64,000 nucleotides of DNA from Membranipora membranacea (lineage: Eukaryota > Bryozoa > Gymnolaemata > Cheilostomatida > Membraniporidae), in assembly GCA_914767715.1 (NCBI GenBank), contig OU612069.1:2048001-2112000 (forward strand), given 5' to 3'. The notes below the pieces were generated by a model, which had not been told where the DNA came from, searched no databases, and was given only the letters and a program-made list of their open reading frames with translations. Position numbers and translations under genes: made by a program. Of the stretch, positions 48,501-60,800 are shown in pieces. Within the stretch, counting starts at the first letter, position 1. Every line of letters begins with the position of its first letter.

Positions 48501-51500
48501 AAACATTACAGCTTGTAGGAACTTTCAAGACAGACATGCTTTGTTGGGGTTATATTTGGTATTATTTTAATTATCCATGCTTGGCCTACATCGGACAGAC
48601 AATCAGAGCTGCTGGCACATCACTGCAACTGAATAGATAATCATAGAAGCTAAGAGATAGATAATGGATATTTGGTCATGATGAAAGAGCACTTATGTGG
48701 TATCCCACCGTCTTAATTTCCTCCAGCCTTTTGCATTCTCCATGTTTCTCAAGAACATTGTCCTTTTCTTCATACAAAAGGAGCAGCTAAATAAAACAAA
48801 AACAGCATACAAAGGTAGGTATACAAATCTGTAGATAATAATTTGTTTGAGTACTATTGTTTCAACATGGCAAGGTACTAACTCTAAACTTAGGAACCTG
48901 TTGTTCTGTTCTGCGTGGATTGAAAACACACTATTTTACTTTTGCTTCTGATAATGAGATAGCTAGCCGTTCCAGCAGTTCCTTACAATGTCCGAATGAA
49001 GAAGGAGAATTATAATTGGAACATAATTAACTTGAGAAGTTACTTGCCCTCGACATCACAGATTATTCAAATTCTAGGTAATGCAAGTTTTAAGGATTTA
49101 GGTTTAATGCTCGCAGCTACTAATTATATCAGACTAATGATGGCTGGGAAAAGTTCATCTAGAAATTATCCTACTATCACATCTTCTAAGGAACATACAA
49201 CTATCGACTCAAGCCAAAGATCCTGAGTTTGTAGCAATTATCGAAAGTTACGCAGTCCATCTCACCTTGTCCTTCACACTCTCAGTTTGCTTCGGATCTT
49301 TTGTGAGACAATCATTTACTGCCTTTACTCTTGCCTCTATCTTTTCTTTTGCCTGTTTGATTCTGCCAATATTGACTGTAGATCGTTTTAACTGCAATCA
49401 AAATGTATACTGCTTAGTGTCACTTACAGAGCCGAACTGTTATTTTTAATACATAATATGTAATACTTCCAGATAAATTGCATGCGTGTACATATGTTAA
49501 TATGATTTTTTTCTTATCATTTGCTTGTTACGCCTAAAACATTAACAATGCAAAAGTGTTCATTGCCTATTGAGTAGGATGGAATACATTATTGATTTAC
49601 CAGGCAAACCATAATCTATATCGCATTTTAATATATTATGAAGTTCAATATCCTCTAATACAAAATGATGCAGTGCAGGAGAAGTATCTAAAGTAGAGCC
49701 GAGATAATGTGGTAATCATTTTATAGATAAAAACAGGCAAATGAGACAGAGAGTAACTTAACTTCCTGATATTTAACCTTTATTCTCATATTCTCATATC
49801 TAAAATTATTGAACAGAAGAAGCCTCCAAAATTGGCCTGATTGAAAGAATGGTCATCAGATTGAGAATTTTCAACTTACTTCGTTGTCACCTTTTCGTAC
49901 ATCAAAATTCAAAGCCTTGAAGACTTTTTCCAACTCAGCCACGTCTTGTTTAGATCCATTACGACTTTCCTCCTGGAGATTAACGATCACGCATACACCT
50001 AGGTTCTGATTCTCCTTCACTGCGGTGTTGTAAGCCTAATTTGAAACAGAGAAATACACATTTTGTGCATTTCAATGAATGAGAAGTCTCATCCCATTCT
50101 TGATTGTCAGTTGTCATAAATATCTTTTGATAAAAGTTTTCTCAAGTTCTGAGGTGAACCTTTTTTGCAGAAATAACCTTCCTTCCATTTAGTTGAAAAT
50201 TTTGATAACAAACATGTATAACTAAAGAGCAGTCTTGGCAATGAGGAAAGACCAAAGCGATACATAATCTGCCAGCTAGTTCTGCAGTAATTATGCAATA
50301 TTTTTACATGGCCTCTAGGTAAAAGCAAATTACTGTGTTACAAATCGTCCCCTTCCTTCTTCTTATCGATGAGATATCGAGGCCTAGTGCTGTACCAGCT
50401 AAATAGGCTACCACCTCCCAATACTTTTAGATACTTATTATTTCCACAAAAGTTAAAAATAAATATCTTTTCATTGTCATTGATAGCTAACTCAATTGAT
50501 TACCTTTTACAGTTCTCTGAAGTAGATAAAAGTGTTAGCTTATAGGAATGGTACAGCACTAGGCTTTGATACCTCATAAATGAGAAGGGGGGTGGGCAAT
50601 TTGTAACACTATACATAAGTTTTACCTTAAAGCAGTGGCGTATATTAGCACTCACGGCCCACGGATTTCCGTGAGTGGCTGAATAGCTCAGTGTGTAGAG
50701 CGTCTGCCTAATAATCACTGTTAATAAGATTGTTGTGGGTTCGAAATATTGAGGTCAGTTTTTTTTCAAATTAATGCTTTATAACTGGAGCATTTTAACC
50801 GTAATCTTCTACTGCTATTGAGTTGTTTTCTGAAAGTACCCAACAGCTCAGTGAGCTATTGAAATACCTCTCTGCTTGCACTATTTTGCTACCGATATGC
50901 AAAAGTTTCCGTGTGGGAGGGCGCTTAAGCGCCCCTCCTACACCCTCCCCGCCACGCCTACGGCGTGTGAATCGGGCTGTGCCCGATCATTATGCTCATC
51001 TCTAAAAAGTCAGTGAGTGAAATTTTTTAGAATATTCGCCCCTGCCTTAAAGTCATGAGAGTATTTTTAGTTTAACTACTGCTAAACTAGTTGATTGACT
51101 ATATATTGCGTTGGCCTCTCTGTAGTCTCTAGTTTTAAGTCCTGATGATGCCCAAAATGCTGAATGAAATGGGCGGTCTTGACCCCATAGTGCATAATAG
51201 TATAACTTGTTCACACCTATTTCCATGTGTCAGCTTCTTAACTTTACCTGGTCTAGGAAATCTAGCATGGTCAGTTTTTATGCTTCTCGGCCTATTGGCT
51301 AAGATCAAAGTGTCACTGCCAATGGCCGATTAGTGCCAGTTCAGTTTTGGCAGCTTGCTGCACACTTATGATTAGGAGGTCCTCTATGACCTCACCTCTA
51401 GGATGCATTCTTCTTTTCTAGAATGTATCACATTCTCAGTATGAGGATTAGGGCAACTTGCGTCCCTCTTTAGGGGCAGCCCAATCTTCTGTTTCTTAGC

Positions 51501-54500
51501 AAACAGCAAGAGAGTCTTCGATTAGTTTCAAAAATTGTAATATGGCAAAAGAATTTTTCTTCTGTTACATAGCATAAAACCCTCCATATCGTAAATAATT
51601 TCAGGATTTTACAAAAGGTCAAAAAGCAAAATCCAAATCCTGTGACACAAGTTGTTTTAGCGCAACTAGGACGAGTTACTGACCTTAACGTCTACTTTCA
51701 AAATCCTAATTTTCTGTATGATAAAGCGTAGCATAACTTATCTACCTATTTGTCTCCCAAAAATAGTTTCCGTTCGAGTATATATTGCATCGCATATAAA
51801 AAGCTCAAAGTTGTATTGTTATAGAAAAGAGCCAAACTGGATCGAAATTTGAAAGGCATGTTTAAAGTGTAACTTGCAGCCTTTCAGTTGTAAGGCTTAC
51901 TTGTGTTTCTTATCACTTGTCAAATCAAACAGGAGAAGATAATTTGCAGTAGGAGCATGCTTGATGAATATATCACTGTAATTTTTATTGATGCATTTTG
52001 AATACCAACAAATAAGAGTCTATAATTACCATGCGTTCGTAGTTTGCCGACTCCATCTCAAGCATATACTTCCGCAGTTGCACCATTGTAGGGTTCTTAG
52101 TTCCTCGCAATGTCTCATTTATCTCATTTCTGGTAAGATGAGTATAATATGTTCCGTCCTCCTCGTCTGAACATGCATCATTTGAAATATTTTTTAGAAG
52201 GCGTTGATCGAAATCTTCAACAAAAAGGGTCAGTGTCAATCATAAAATATGATGTTATCTATAATGAGGACTCCAATAAGAACTGCTTTTAACCACAATG
52301 ACATGTCAGTGCGTGAGACAATTGCAAGGCTTCTGATATGATGTTTATGAAGTGGTCGCTGATGTTTTGTAAAAGAAACACGGGTAAGAAGGGGTACAGT
52401 GAGGAGGGTAATAAGCACGTACAAGCCTATTAATAACAGCTCTCATTCCTCCAGGAATATGATCTACTGATGTATATTGTGGGTTCATATCTTCTAAGAA
52501 AAAATTGCAACAATTGTGGTCGAAGTGCGACGATTGTGGTTGCTCAAGATTGCAACAATATTGTGAACATGTATATATATATGAAATGTTCGACCGAATA
52601 TTAAATCCAAGAATACTGTGTAGCTTTGTTCTATCGTAGCGGCATCAATTCAAAGGGATTGTGTTTAACCGGTTGCGCGGATGAGATGATTTAGGAATTC
52701 TGCTTCATTTGTTTGCGAACCCACCTACAGAATCACGAGCATTCCTCAGCCACTTATTTCGTTCATCCATCCTTCAACAAAACATAAACATAAACATAAA
52801 CATAAACATCAACATCAACATCAACATCAACATCAACATCAACATAAATAATGTTACCATATGGGCAATATCTTGTGGTTAGCAATATACTATCTAACAT
52901 ATCAGCAAGAGAAAGGACTCAGTAGCAGTCTATCTATGGCTAAGAGTAAAGACTTATGCGAGTGATCTAAGTTCCGTTCCCAATTCAGAACTGAAGAGCC
53001 ATTCAGCCTAGTCAGGTTTGTCCAGATCAGGAGGGCTCCTGTTGGTACACCCACGATTAGGAGGTCTTCTATGGCCTCACCTCTAGGATGCATTCTAGTT
53101 TGCTAGGATGTATCACATTCTCAAAATGAAGATTTAGGGCACATTGCGTCCCTCTTTAGGGGCAGCCCAATCTTCTGTTTCTTACTAAACAGCAAAAATA
53201 TGAATACCTTTGCTGCGTCATTTAATAATTTTTACTTGAAACTCACTTATAAAAGAGTAGCATTGTTGTAACAACTTGACTGTGCTTTTTTGTTTCAAGA
53301 CCAGATGTGTATGTGAAAACTAGAATAAGCTTACTGTGTATAATTCAAGTTTCCTGCCGTTGGGAACCAAAATTGGTATTAATACTTATATTTCCTTAGA
53401 ACACGCAAAGAAGTGCCACTGTTTCACTATTTAATTCACATTTTTATGTTGTTAATAAACCCACCAAATTATTTGTTGTACTTTTCCGTGTTCAATAAAA
53501 CAGAAATTACATAGATTTTAAACTGTCAATGTAAGAAACAAAAAAATCCTGGCTTTTACTGAATATATACTTTACAGCATTGTGATAGGATAACCTAACA
53601 CATAATTATAATTGATAAGACAATGTAGGCAGAGCATAAAACAGAATTGGATCATAGCAAGCTGTGTCGAGATATGCTGAGAGAGGCTCAGCCTTTCATT
53701 CTACGCATGCTCAGCTCTGGGCATTGAGTCTCGAAATTCCAAAGTCATCTGATTGGCCACCTGCTCTGGTGGAACACTCTCAAATGCGTGTGGAATTGTC
53801 AGCAAGAGTTATCTTCAATCGTCACTATTCGCTCATTTATACAGGGTCCACCTCGTTCTCCCTGAGCAAAATTGCTATCAGAACTCAAACTAAATTCATT
53901 GTTGTTGCACATGCACAAATTCAAGTTACGCATAAGGGATAATTAGCCTCATGACATCTTCTTTGTGGTAATGATAGCCTAGTTTATCAGTGATATTTAT
54001 GCCCAGTCAGATCACGAGAGTCAGTATGTCATCCTTTGGTTTATAAGCCTAGATAACCAGACATCATATGTGTCCGACCTGCTTTAAATGGCCACTCAAT
54101 CAACAGCACAGCACAGACTCTTAAATACAATTTCAAAGTTCACATTTCGTATCGTAAGTAGTTGTCTCTTCTTTTTACAAGGGCAAACAACTTTAAAGTT
54201 TCAAAAATACATTCTGTGTTGATATGGTCAAAGCAAATAATTGATTAATACGGGTTTGTCTCTGAAAAGATTGTATGCGCTTAATACCTAGATGATTATA
54301 CATCAAAGGAACTTAATTATATTTACATTATTTGGTTTGGTGTAAGTGAGCATAACAAACTATGCCAAAAGACATGCAGCACATTACACATAGTGTAAGC
54401 TTAATTATGTAGAGTATAATCTGGCCTCCAAACTTTTCAAAGTTAATCAGATTACTCAGTTCATTAAAAGTATTGGCTGATTTTGGTGATTATCTTCTCC

Positions 54501-55744
54501 TGACCAAACTTTGAACTTCACTCTAGGGAAGTGTATTTAACATGGGTGAACTAAACCCACATATAATTATGTATTATACCAATATAAACCCAATGAGCTA
54601 CAATAATATTAAAAAAAATATTATTTCTCAAAGAAATCTACAAAAAACAGCCGTTACTATCAAAGTAATGTATCGCACACCTACTTCCAATAGTCCGATT
54701 ACTTCCAAATTTCTTTTGGTTATTCAGAATAGGGCTGTCCAGATATGCCGATTTTTGCATCATTGTAAGTTGCATGCAAGCAAAATGTAACATGTATATC
54801 TGTTTTTTGAAAGTATGCCTGATGTGTGCTTACGATTGCGCAATACACCAGAGTTTAAAATGTGATAGTGTCAGGCCTTCTTGTGTATTTCTTAGGATTG
54901 AAATATTTCATAATTGTTTGATGGGTATCCCTGGCTTAAATTTAATTCATATCACTGGGCAAGGTCGGTTGACACAAGTACCAGTAGATGAATTATGCGT
55001 CCTCATTTAATCCCCCCACTCAAAAACTTTGACCCCATCCAGCAAAAATTAGAACCAGTAGTATTGAATTTGGATTGGATTGGAAATAGTAAATCAAATA
55101 TCTATCGCTACCTATTCTCTTGCTATCTTGCAAGTATAAGGGTTTACGGAGAGTTATTTAACCAGATTGACACAATCTGCTTGGTGCTTGGAGTTTGAAA
55201 TAAAACCTGTATACAGGGAGAACTTGTATGCTGGTATAATTTCTGATATTTGGAGACATTCAATTTTGATCCTAGATTCTTCCTCTGTAAAGAATTCTCT
55301 CATTTAAGTTTGTATGTTTACCTGGATACAAGGACGGGATATGATAAATTAGGCAAAGTGGGATAACTTCTAATTCATATTAAGTACGACATTGTATGAA
55401 AATGAGAAGATAACTCTACAGCAACTTGAAGCCAAAATACTTTTAATGAACTGAGTATCTCTGAGGCTGGGGCGCTTAATTGGTGGCTTGACACTTTTGA
55501 GAATTAGCAATCAGCAAGGCCTATAGCACAAGGAATGTTGTGTGACTTTCTTCCAACATTTGTTTAGTGTGTAGGGGCAAAATCATCAAGGTGGGAAAAT
55601 GGTTTGGCTAGGTTGGGAAATACCCTGATGGAATTACAGTGAGGTGGCAAACTGAATTTGGGAAAATGGGGCAGATCCATCATTTTACTCACCCTTGCGG
55701 AACTTGTTTGTCTTGTAGGTTAGACTGATATTCACTTCATCAGG
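42559..55744 (-). CDS. Caspase (cysteine aspartyl protease), multi-exon
   Basis: Phase-consistent minus-strand exons: 55744-55693, candidate 52493-52419, 52214-52030, 50035-49880, 49391-49266, 48786-48709, 47310-47067, 45982-45725, 45210-45104, 44288-44186 and 42710-42559. The p20 part starts AYNTAVKENQNLGVCVIVN and keeps the S1-pocket Arg (SRNGSKQDVAELEKVF). The catalytic His is in IMAHGGEG and the Cys in QTCNN, where QACRG is usual. An acidic, Asp-rich linker (DDGISGDEYSENEDG) follows, then p10: DDLCVWLSCFP, the second Arg (SARSSIGSVFIRAVIDVL) and RRVYLFPK. Caspases cleave after Asp in cell death and differentiation. The two exons 49391-49266 and 48786-48709 add 68 coiled-coil-like residues before the His. 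The prodomain is unclassified and the true start was not found. The last exon (a Thr/Asp/Glu-rich tail) is in phase, but a stop at 44136 is an alternative end. Confidence 0.8.
46242..46623. mobile_element. Harbinger-like MITE with TAA target duplication
   Basis: The left end TGGCTGGTTCACATTGTCCC and the right end (inverted) TGGCTGGTGCACATTGTCCC are flanked by TAA on both sides, the three-base target duplication typical of PIF/Harbinger elements. The interior is packed with TTCACATTG and CCCAGAT copies in both directions. It lies in the caspase intron between the p20 and linker exons. Confidence 0.75.
50649..50808 (+). repeat. Hairpin plus tRNA-like segment and MITE end
   Basis: CACTCACGG (50649-50657) pairs with CCGTGAGTG (50669-50677). 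Directly after comes GGCTGAATAGCTCAGTGTG with an A box and GGGTTCGAAAT, a B box, then ATAACTGGAGCATTTTAACCG, which echoes the end of the MITE at 5251-5844. It looks like a shorter relative of that element. No proper tRNA folds. Confidence 0.5.
50915..50987. repeat. GC-rich cluster of three consecutive hairpins
   Basis: GCGCTTAAGCGC flanked by GGAGG/CCTCC (50915-50938), CACGCC-tac-GGCGTG (50953-50967) and ATCGGGC-tgt-GCCCGAT (50971-50987). Two have three-base loops. They stand out as an island of high GC in AT-rich DNA inside a caspase intron. Confidence 0.75.
51282..51512 (+). repeat. SINE-like repeat with U2 snRNA-like head
   Basis: GCTTCTCGGCCTATTGGCTA followed by AGATCAAAGTGT matches the highly conserved first 30 or so bases of U2 snRNA, with two or three differences. 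After about 32 bases the similarity is lost, and a body starting near 51370 (GATTAGGAGGTCCTCTAT to CTTCTGTTTCTTAGCAAAC) is shared with a second copy at 53054-53196. A functional U2 gene is excluded since the branch-point region is absent. Confidence 0.6.
52781..52850. repeat. (AACATA/AACATC)n microsatellite
   Basis: About eleven hexamers, switching from AACATA to AACATC and back. Confidence 0.9.
53054..53196 (+). repeat. Second copy of the SINE-like body
   Basis: CGATTAGGAGGTCTTCTATG to CTTCTGTTTCTTACTAAAC matches 51370-51512 at roughly 85-90% by eye. The U2-like head is missing here. Confidence 0.7.
53698..54028 (+). repeat. Interspersed repeat, copy 2
   Basis: Same order of blocks as 18022-18384, with a deletion near the start (the stretch after CTCTGGGCAT). 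Confidence 0.75.
54452..55458. mobile_element. ~1-kb element with inverted arms
   Basis: ACTCAGTTCATTAAAAGTATT at the left is matched inverted at 55435-55458, and a second block (TTATCTTCTC) is also inverted and farther in. Open frames inside (54542-54790, 54995-55198) show no recognisable transposase. Probably a decayed DNA transposon in the caspase intron. Confidence 0.5.
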
Positions 55745-56667
55745 CTAAAATAACCAAAGGAAATTTAAAGTTTTTTAACTATTAAAACCAATCAATCAAC
55801 AAGCAGTCTATTTTAAATTTGGAGCTCTTCTGATACATCGAGATTATTTATTCCACTCTAACTTGGTGGTCAAAGTCCTTGTGACGCCTAGCTAGACACA
55901 GAAATTAGGGCCACATAAAAACAAGAAGTAAAAAATTATGTCCACCGTTATTAGCATCATGTGATCATGGATTGATTGATTTATTACATATCACAGACAA
56001 TATTACATGTTGCAAAATTCGGTGTAAATGCTGGCCTTAAAAGTAGACATGAACATAGATGGAAGAAGCTCTGTGTATCATTTAACGTATGTACAAGGTG
56101 GCTTAAAAAACTACCTCTACCCCATGCTCCTCTATATTTAACAGTTCGATATCTTCCGGAGTGGCATTGACTCAAAAATTCATTAATGAAATGAAGTACC
56201 CAATGAATGCCACAATCTAGCACAATGAAGCCTGTGGAAAATGTGTGAATAGTGTACAATTACAATGCTGCCTTATTAATTGTGTATTTTAAAGATCTTA
56301 ATATGCTAGGTATCACAGGTTTGGCCTTAGACTACTGAACACTTTTTTTGTCCAATGTCGGATGCATGGATTGTTTGACAAAGGTGAACTGATTGATTGT
56401 GACTGAATTGTTTCCGTCCCTGGCACCACCGTCAAAAACTACTTAACCTCTTCACTTTTTCATATCAAAATATGTGAGCAGGCTTGCACCATTTAGCTCT
56501 CGCACACAATGTGTCCTATCAATTCAAATCTCTTTATTAGCAGTTTATGTAGAGGAGTTCAGCCAATAGACCTAATAAATAACCTAGACAGGACACTGTA
56601 TGGATAATTAGTGCTTATGCACTGAGGCATTTAATTGTAGATTACCAACAACATTGAATCACAGAGT

Positions 56668-57091
56668 AAGGATATACGGAGGGGACATTTCAATGAGCGT
56701 TATAGTGCCTGCGGTTTTTATCCACTGGGGGAAATTCATCAATCTGGCCACCTGCAAATTTCAGATTTTATATAAGTTACAATGGAGTTTTGATAGGCAG
56801 ACATAACCACCTTTGATAGGTCATAATTCATTCTGTATTCATCCTGAAGACTGATTTCCAACTTTTCTGAAATGTCCAACCTTCAAGCTATACACCATAT
56901 TATTGTAATTTTTCCTAGGATAAATAGGCTATAAGTAATCAAGGTTTTCAAAATGAGTTTTATCATATAGATTTACATGGGGCTTAGGTCAATGCACGGA
57001 CATTTCCTAATTTTGATGACCAGCCGTCTATCAATTGTCACAAACCGCAGGCACTATAACAATCATTGAAATGTCCCCTCTGTATATCCTT
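56668..57091. mobile_element. MITE with ~48-bp inverted termini
   Basis: AAGGATATACGGAGGGGACA at the left and, inverted from the right, AAGGATATACAGAGGGGACA, continuing TTTCAATGA, TATAGTGCCTGCGGTTT. The interior includes the GTCCAACCTTCAAGCTATAC block shared with 1101-1280. Confidence 0.8.
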
Positions 57092-59039
57092 CTCAAACAG
57101 GAATCTAAAAGATTCCCAACCGGCAAGGTTTAGCCAGCAACCTTCTGTAGACGTTGCCAATGGGCAGCTTTATTGTTGGCCAATATCATCTGACATCACC
57201 TGTCTTTGATAGGTATGCCAGAGGGAGCCAGATATCCCCATTTCCCAGCAACAGATATAATTGGTTGTAGATGCTTCTGCTTTTATACTCTATTTTCTTG
57301 CCATTGGCATAACTTTTCTGGACTGACAACACACAGCCAACACTCAAATATTAATGTATTTACTATGTTATTTACTAAGCTATGTAAATAATACTGCACT
57401 GCCTATACTGATAATGCCTCTCACTACACTCACTGTAATAATACTCTCACTGCACTGCCTATTCAAGTCATTTCTAAATCAATGATCAAACAATGATCCC
57501 AGAGATCCCAAGAGATTATTATGGCTAAATAGAAATTGGAATTTTAGACATGTTAAAAAAGTGATTTTGCAGGTGAACCGGATAAATCCAGGCAACGATT
57601 TCAATAGCATCACATTACATTAATTATGCCTTTCTACCCTGGCGCCTCGATTCGTCAGCCTTTAAACCAATATTTCTACAAACATCATATTTTACCATCA
57701 TGGGGATACACTTTTGCCTGTGGCGAAGGCCTTGGTTAGTCCATATGAATTGGTTCATCTGGATCAAATCTAAATTGTTTACGATTTTATGTTTACAAGA
57801 AATGCTCTAGGTTTTTATTGATTTACTTGCTATCACTAACATTAAATGTTGCGAGAAAAGGATGCATATACTTTGTCAATATAGGAGCTCGTTGCTAGAG
57901 TATGGAACTTGCATTTGAGGGCATCGCTCTAGAAAATTTTGTATGATGTGATGCTCATCAGCGAAACAGCACAATAATATCGAGGTCGCCTACGTCAAGC
58001 CTCAAATTCTTGGCAGCATTAAAAACTTTCCTTAGTAATTTCTTGTCTATGGTACATATGCTCGTGTGCAAAACAGGCAGACAGTACTTCAAGAGGGAAA
58101 CTACAAAACTTTTGAACATCATGAAAGCTTATGGCTTTGAACTTAGATGCAACATTTTTTTAACAACATACACTCTTTGACTTGCTTTGCCAGCTATTCT
58201 TTGCACATAATCTTCAAATCTCAGGGGCTTCACCCGACAATATTTCGGTGCCATCTCAGGCGTACCCTCAGCTGTTTATGCTCAGGGTGTTTTACACCTT
58301 TAAAATACCACTATGTGACATGCCAATATCAAAACTCAGATTTCGAAACCTCCCAGGTTGAGAGCCCTGGGTTTCGATGGTACAAATTTACTGCAGTACC
58401 AATCCTAGAGGTCTAGGCTGAGTGTAAAAATGGTTGTCACGATTAGGTCGATGTAATTTGCAGACCAATATAGCATTTGTCTCCCCTAGCGAATTGCTTG
58501 TTTTTGAGAATGCTTTACATCCAGACACCAAGTAATCAAATAAGACATGAGCATCGTTATTTAATTCCTGTGAACCAGTATCACATCTAAGAAATTTGAA
58601 ATAGGCAAATACGTGGCCATTGATTGAATCAATTGCTTCTGGCACCACTTAATACGCAACACAACAAGTGGTGGTCAGGAAATGATACATTTGTTAAGTT
58701 ATGAATTAATAATTCTTGCTAGGTATCTAAATACCAAATGCTAAATGCTCCTAGCAAGGCAGAAGCACTATACAGACCCCACTCAGCCAGTACCGCTTAC
58801 TCCCTCTCCCACAGGCCTTCTGGGTAATTTCAGAAAATAAATAAATATAACAAATAAATTAACTATATAATCTTAATATCGAAATTGGATAGAGATAGTT
58901 AATAATATCCCTGATATATCCTTCCCCGGGAAGGATATAAAACCTCGATTTAACTTCTTGAAGAGGTTGCTAAAAATCCCTTTTTGGCAACCTCTTCCAC
59001 CGGTCCATATGGCATACTATTGGCAACAGTGTTCAGCCT
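57092..59039. other. No confident gene
   Basis: A minus-strand frame at 58388-58648 is open for 86 codons (INGHVFAYFKFLRCDTG) without a known domain or clear splice sites. Upstream caspase exons may lie here. The 25 bases at 57091-57115 are identical to part of the retrotransposon at about 59635-59659. Confidence 0.35.
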
Positions 59040-60600
59040 CTTCCGGTAACCTCTTTCCAACTCAGTTTAGACAACTATGATGCTGTTCACAGAAAAACAC
59101 AATCTGTTCTCTGACCAAACAATTTGGCTTCAGACAAAATCACTCTACTGAACAAATTCTGGTTTCTGTGCTACAAGAATGGAAAACAAAACTGGATCAG
59201 ACTGCTCCCTGCTACATTGGAGCCATATCCCTAGACGTCCGGAAAGCCTTTGACAATGTTAACCACAAACTTCTCTTGCACACCCTAGGCAAAAGGCAAT
59301 TCTCACCCTCCTCAGTAATGCTCTTAGAATCATACCTCACCAGCAGATCCCAAATCATGAAAGTCGGAGAGTCAAAATCAAATTCACTACCAATCACATG
59401 CGGAGTCCCACAAGGCTCTATTCTCGGCCCCATTCTCTTCAACCTTGCTATCAATGGATTGTTAATGTCTTTTGAAAACTCATTTGCTTACGCAGACGTC
59501 ACTTTGTTATTCTGTGAGGATACAAGTATACCAGAGGTTTTAGAAAAATCCAATACTTTATTGGAAGATGCAGCTCATTGGTATAGCAGTCATCTCCTAA
59601 AACTAAACGTTCAGAAAACGCAATTTTGTATCTTCTCAAACAGGAATCTAAAAGATTATTACCACTTGAGTTTTCAAAACACAAAAACTGAATCACAGCT
59701 CTCAATCAATGTTCTGGGAGTTGCTCTTGAGACAGACCACGCATTTCATACCCATGCTACTGATGTTGTAACTAGAGCAAACAAACTAGTCTATCTTATT
59801 TCTAAATTTAAAAAATACATGAATGTTGAAGAATCCCTTAAAACTTACAAAACCATTGTCCGACCAATATTAGAATATTGCTCAGCAATTTACCTAGATA
59901 CTACACAAAAGGTCACTGGAACAATTGAGAAAGTTCAAAATAGAGCAATCAGAATTATTGCATCTGCTCCCAAGAGATTTTCTGTCACAACTGGTAGATT
60001 GCTTTTAAATTTACCCACACTACTAAGTAGGAGACAATACCTATTTCATAATTTTACACATAGAAAAGTTGCAAAAAACAAAGCTTCTAAGCATATCCTT
60101 AATCTAGTTCAAAAGTCCCGAAAGCATCAACGTTGTCTGAGAAGCAACTGCACTATTATTAAACCTTCATACAGAACAAATCTTGGAAAATCAGCCCTTT
60201 TAAACTTACTTCACCAATTTACACTTAAAGATAAATCAGCTAAAACTCTTCTGACTTTTGATTTAACAGGAACATGATACTGTTAACTCATAGATTTATT
60301 TCTTTAGCATTCTATCATATATTTCTTATTTTCCAAACCGTTAATTCTTCAGTTAATCAGCTCCCTAACTGCAACCAAATTATCCGATCTTATTATTCTT
60401 CAATACCTTTTTTTTTACCTCATAACTCATAACCAGTATCGCCACATGTTAATAATTATAACTAACTCTGTGTTTAAATTTGGTAGTAAGCGTAATAGTT
60501 TTTTTTGCTGTTTTCAGAGGTCAACAAGTTACCTATAATAGAATCCTTTTTGTTATTTGTAAGAAAACCTCTATAAATAAATAAATGAACAACAAATAAA
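59040..60600 (+). mobile_element. Defective CR1/jockey-type non-LTR retrotransposon
   Basis: A 5'-truncated copy: fragments of the motif QFGFRQNHSTEQ precede the long frame, then the reverse transcriptase, then about 300 bases of 3' UTR ending in an AAATAAAT-rich tail at about 60575-60600. The left limit is approximate. Confidence 0.75.
59168..60277 (+). pseudogene. Reverse transcriptase with mutated catalytic box
   Basis: A 369-codon frame: SLDVRKAFDNVNHKLL (first catalytic Asp), CGVPQGSILGPILFN, then AYADV where YADD is required, then KLNVQKTQF and the C-terminal thumb (RPILEYCSAIYLD, KVQNRAIRIIA). The frame continues upstream without ATG into the QFGFR motif. Loss of the second catalytic Asp means the enzyme is inactive even though the frame is open. 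Confidence 0.85.
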
Positions 60601-60800
60601 TCTGTTAGGGCGGAAGGAACAATTTTTGAACAACCCTTTGCAACGAGCGACGATCATGGCAAATAACCAGGTCATAGACACCAACAAACGAAATAGGTAA
60701 AACTGCAAAATATATCTCACTTACTGACTCTGACAATGTCTCTGTGTACGTAGATTTAATATTGTAAGCCTCCACCTCAGTCAGCCTCTACTCTCAGAAT
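60601..60800. other. No feature seen
   Basis: Short spacer between the retrotransposon tail and the tandem repeat. Confidence 0.4.

Noticed and set aside
51282-51345. A functional U2 snRNA gene
   Set aside because: Only the first 30 or so bases match; the branch-point pairing and Sm-site regions are missing.
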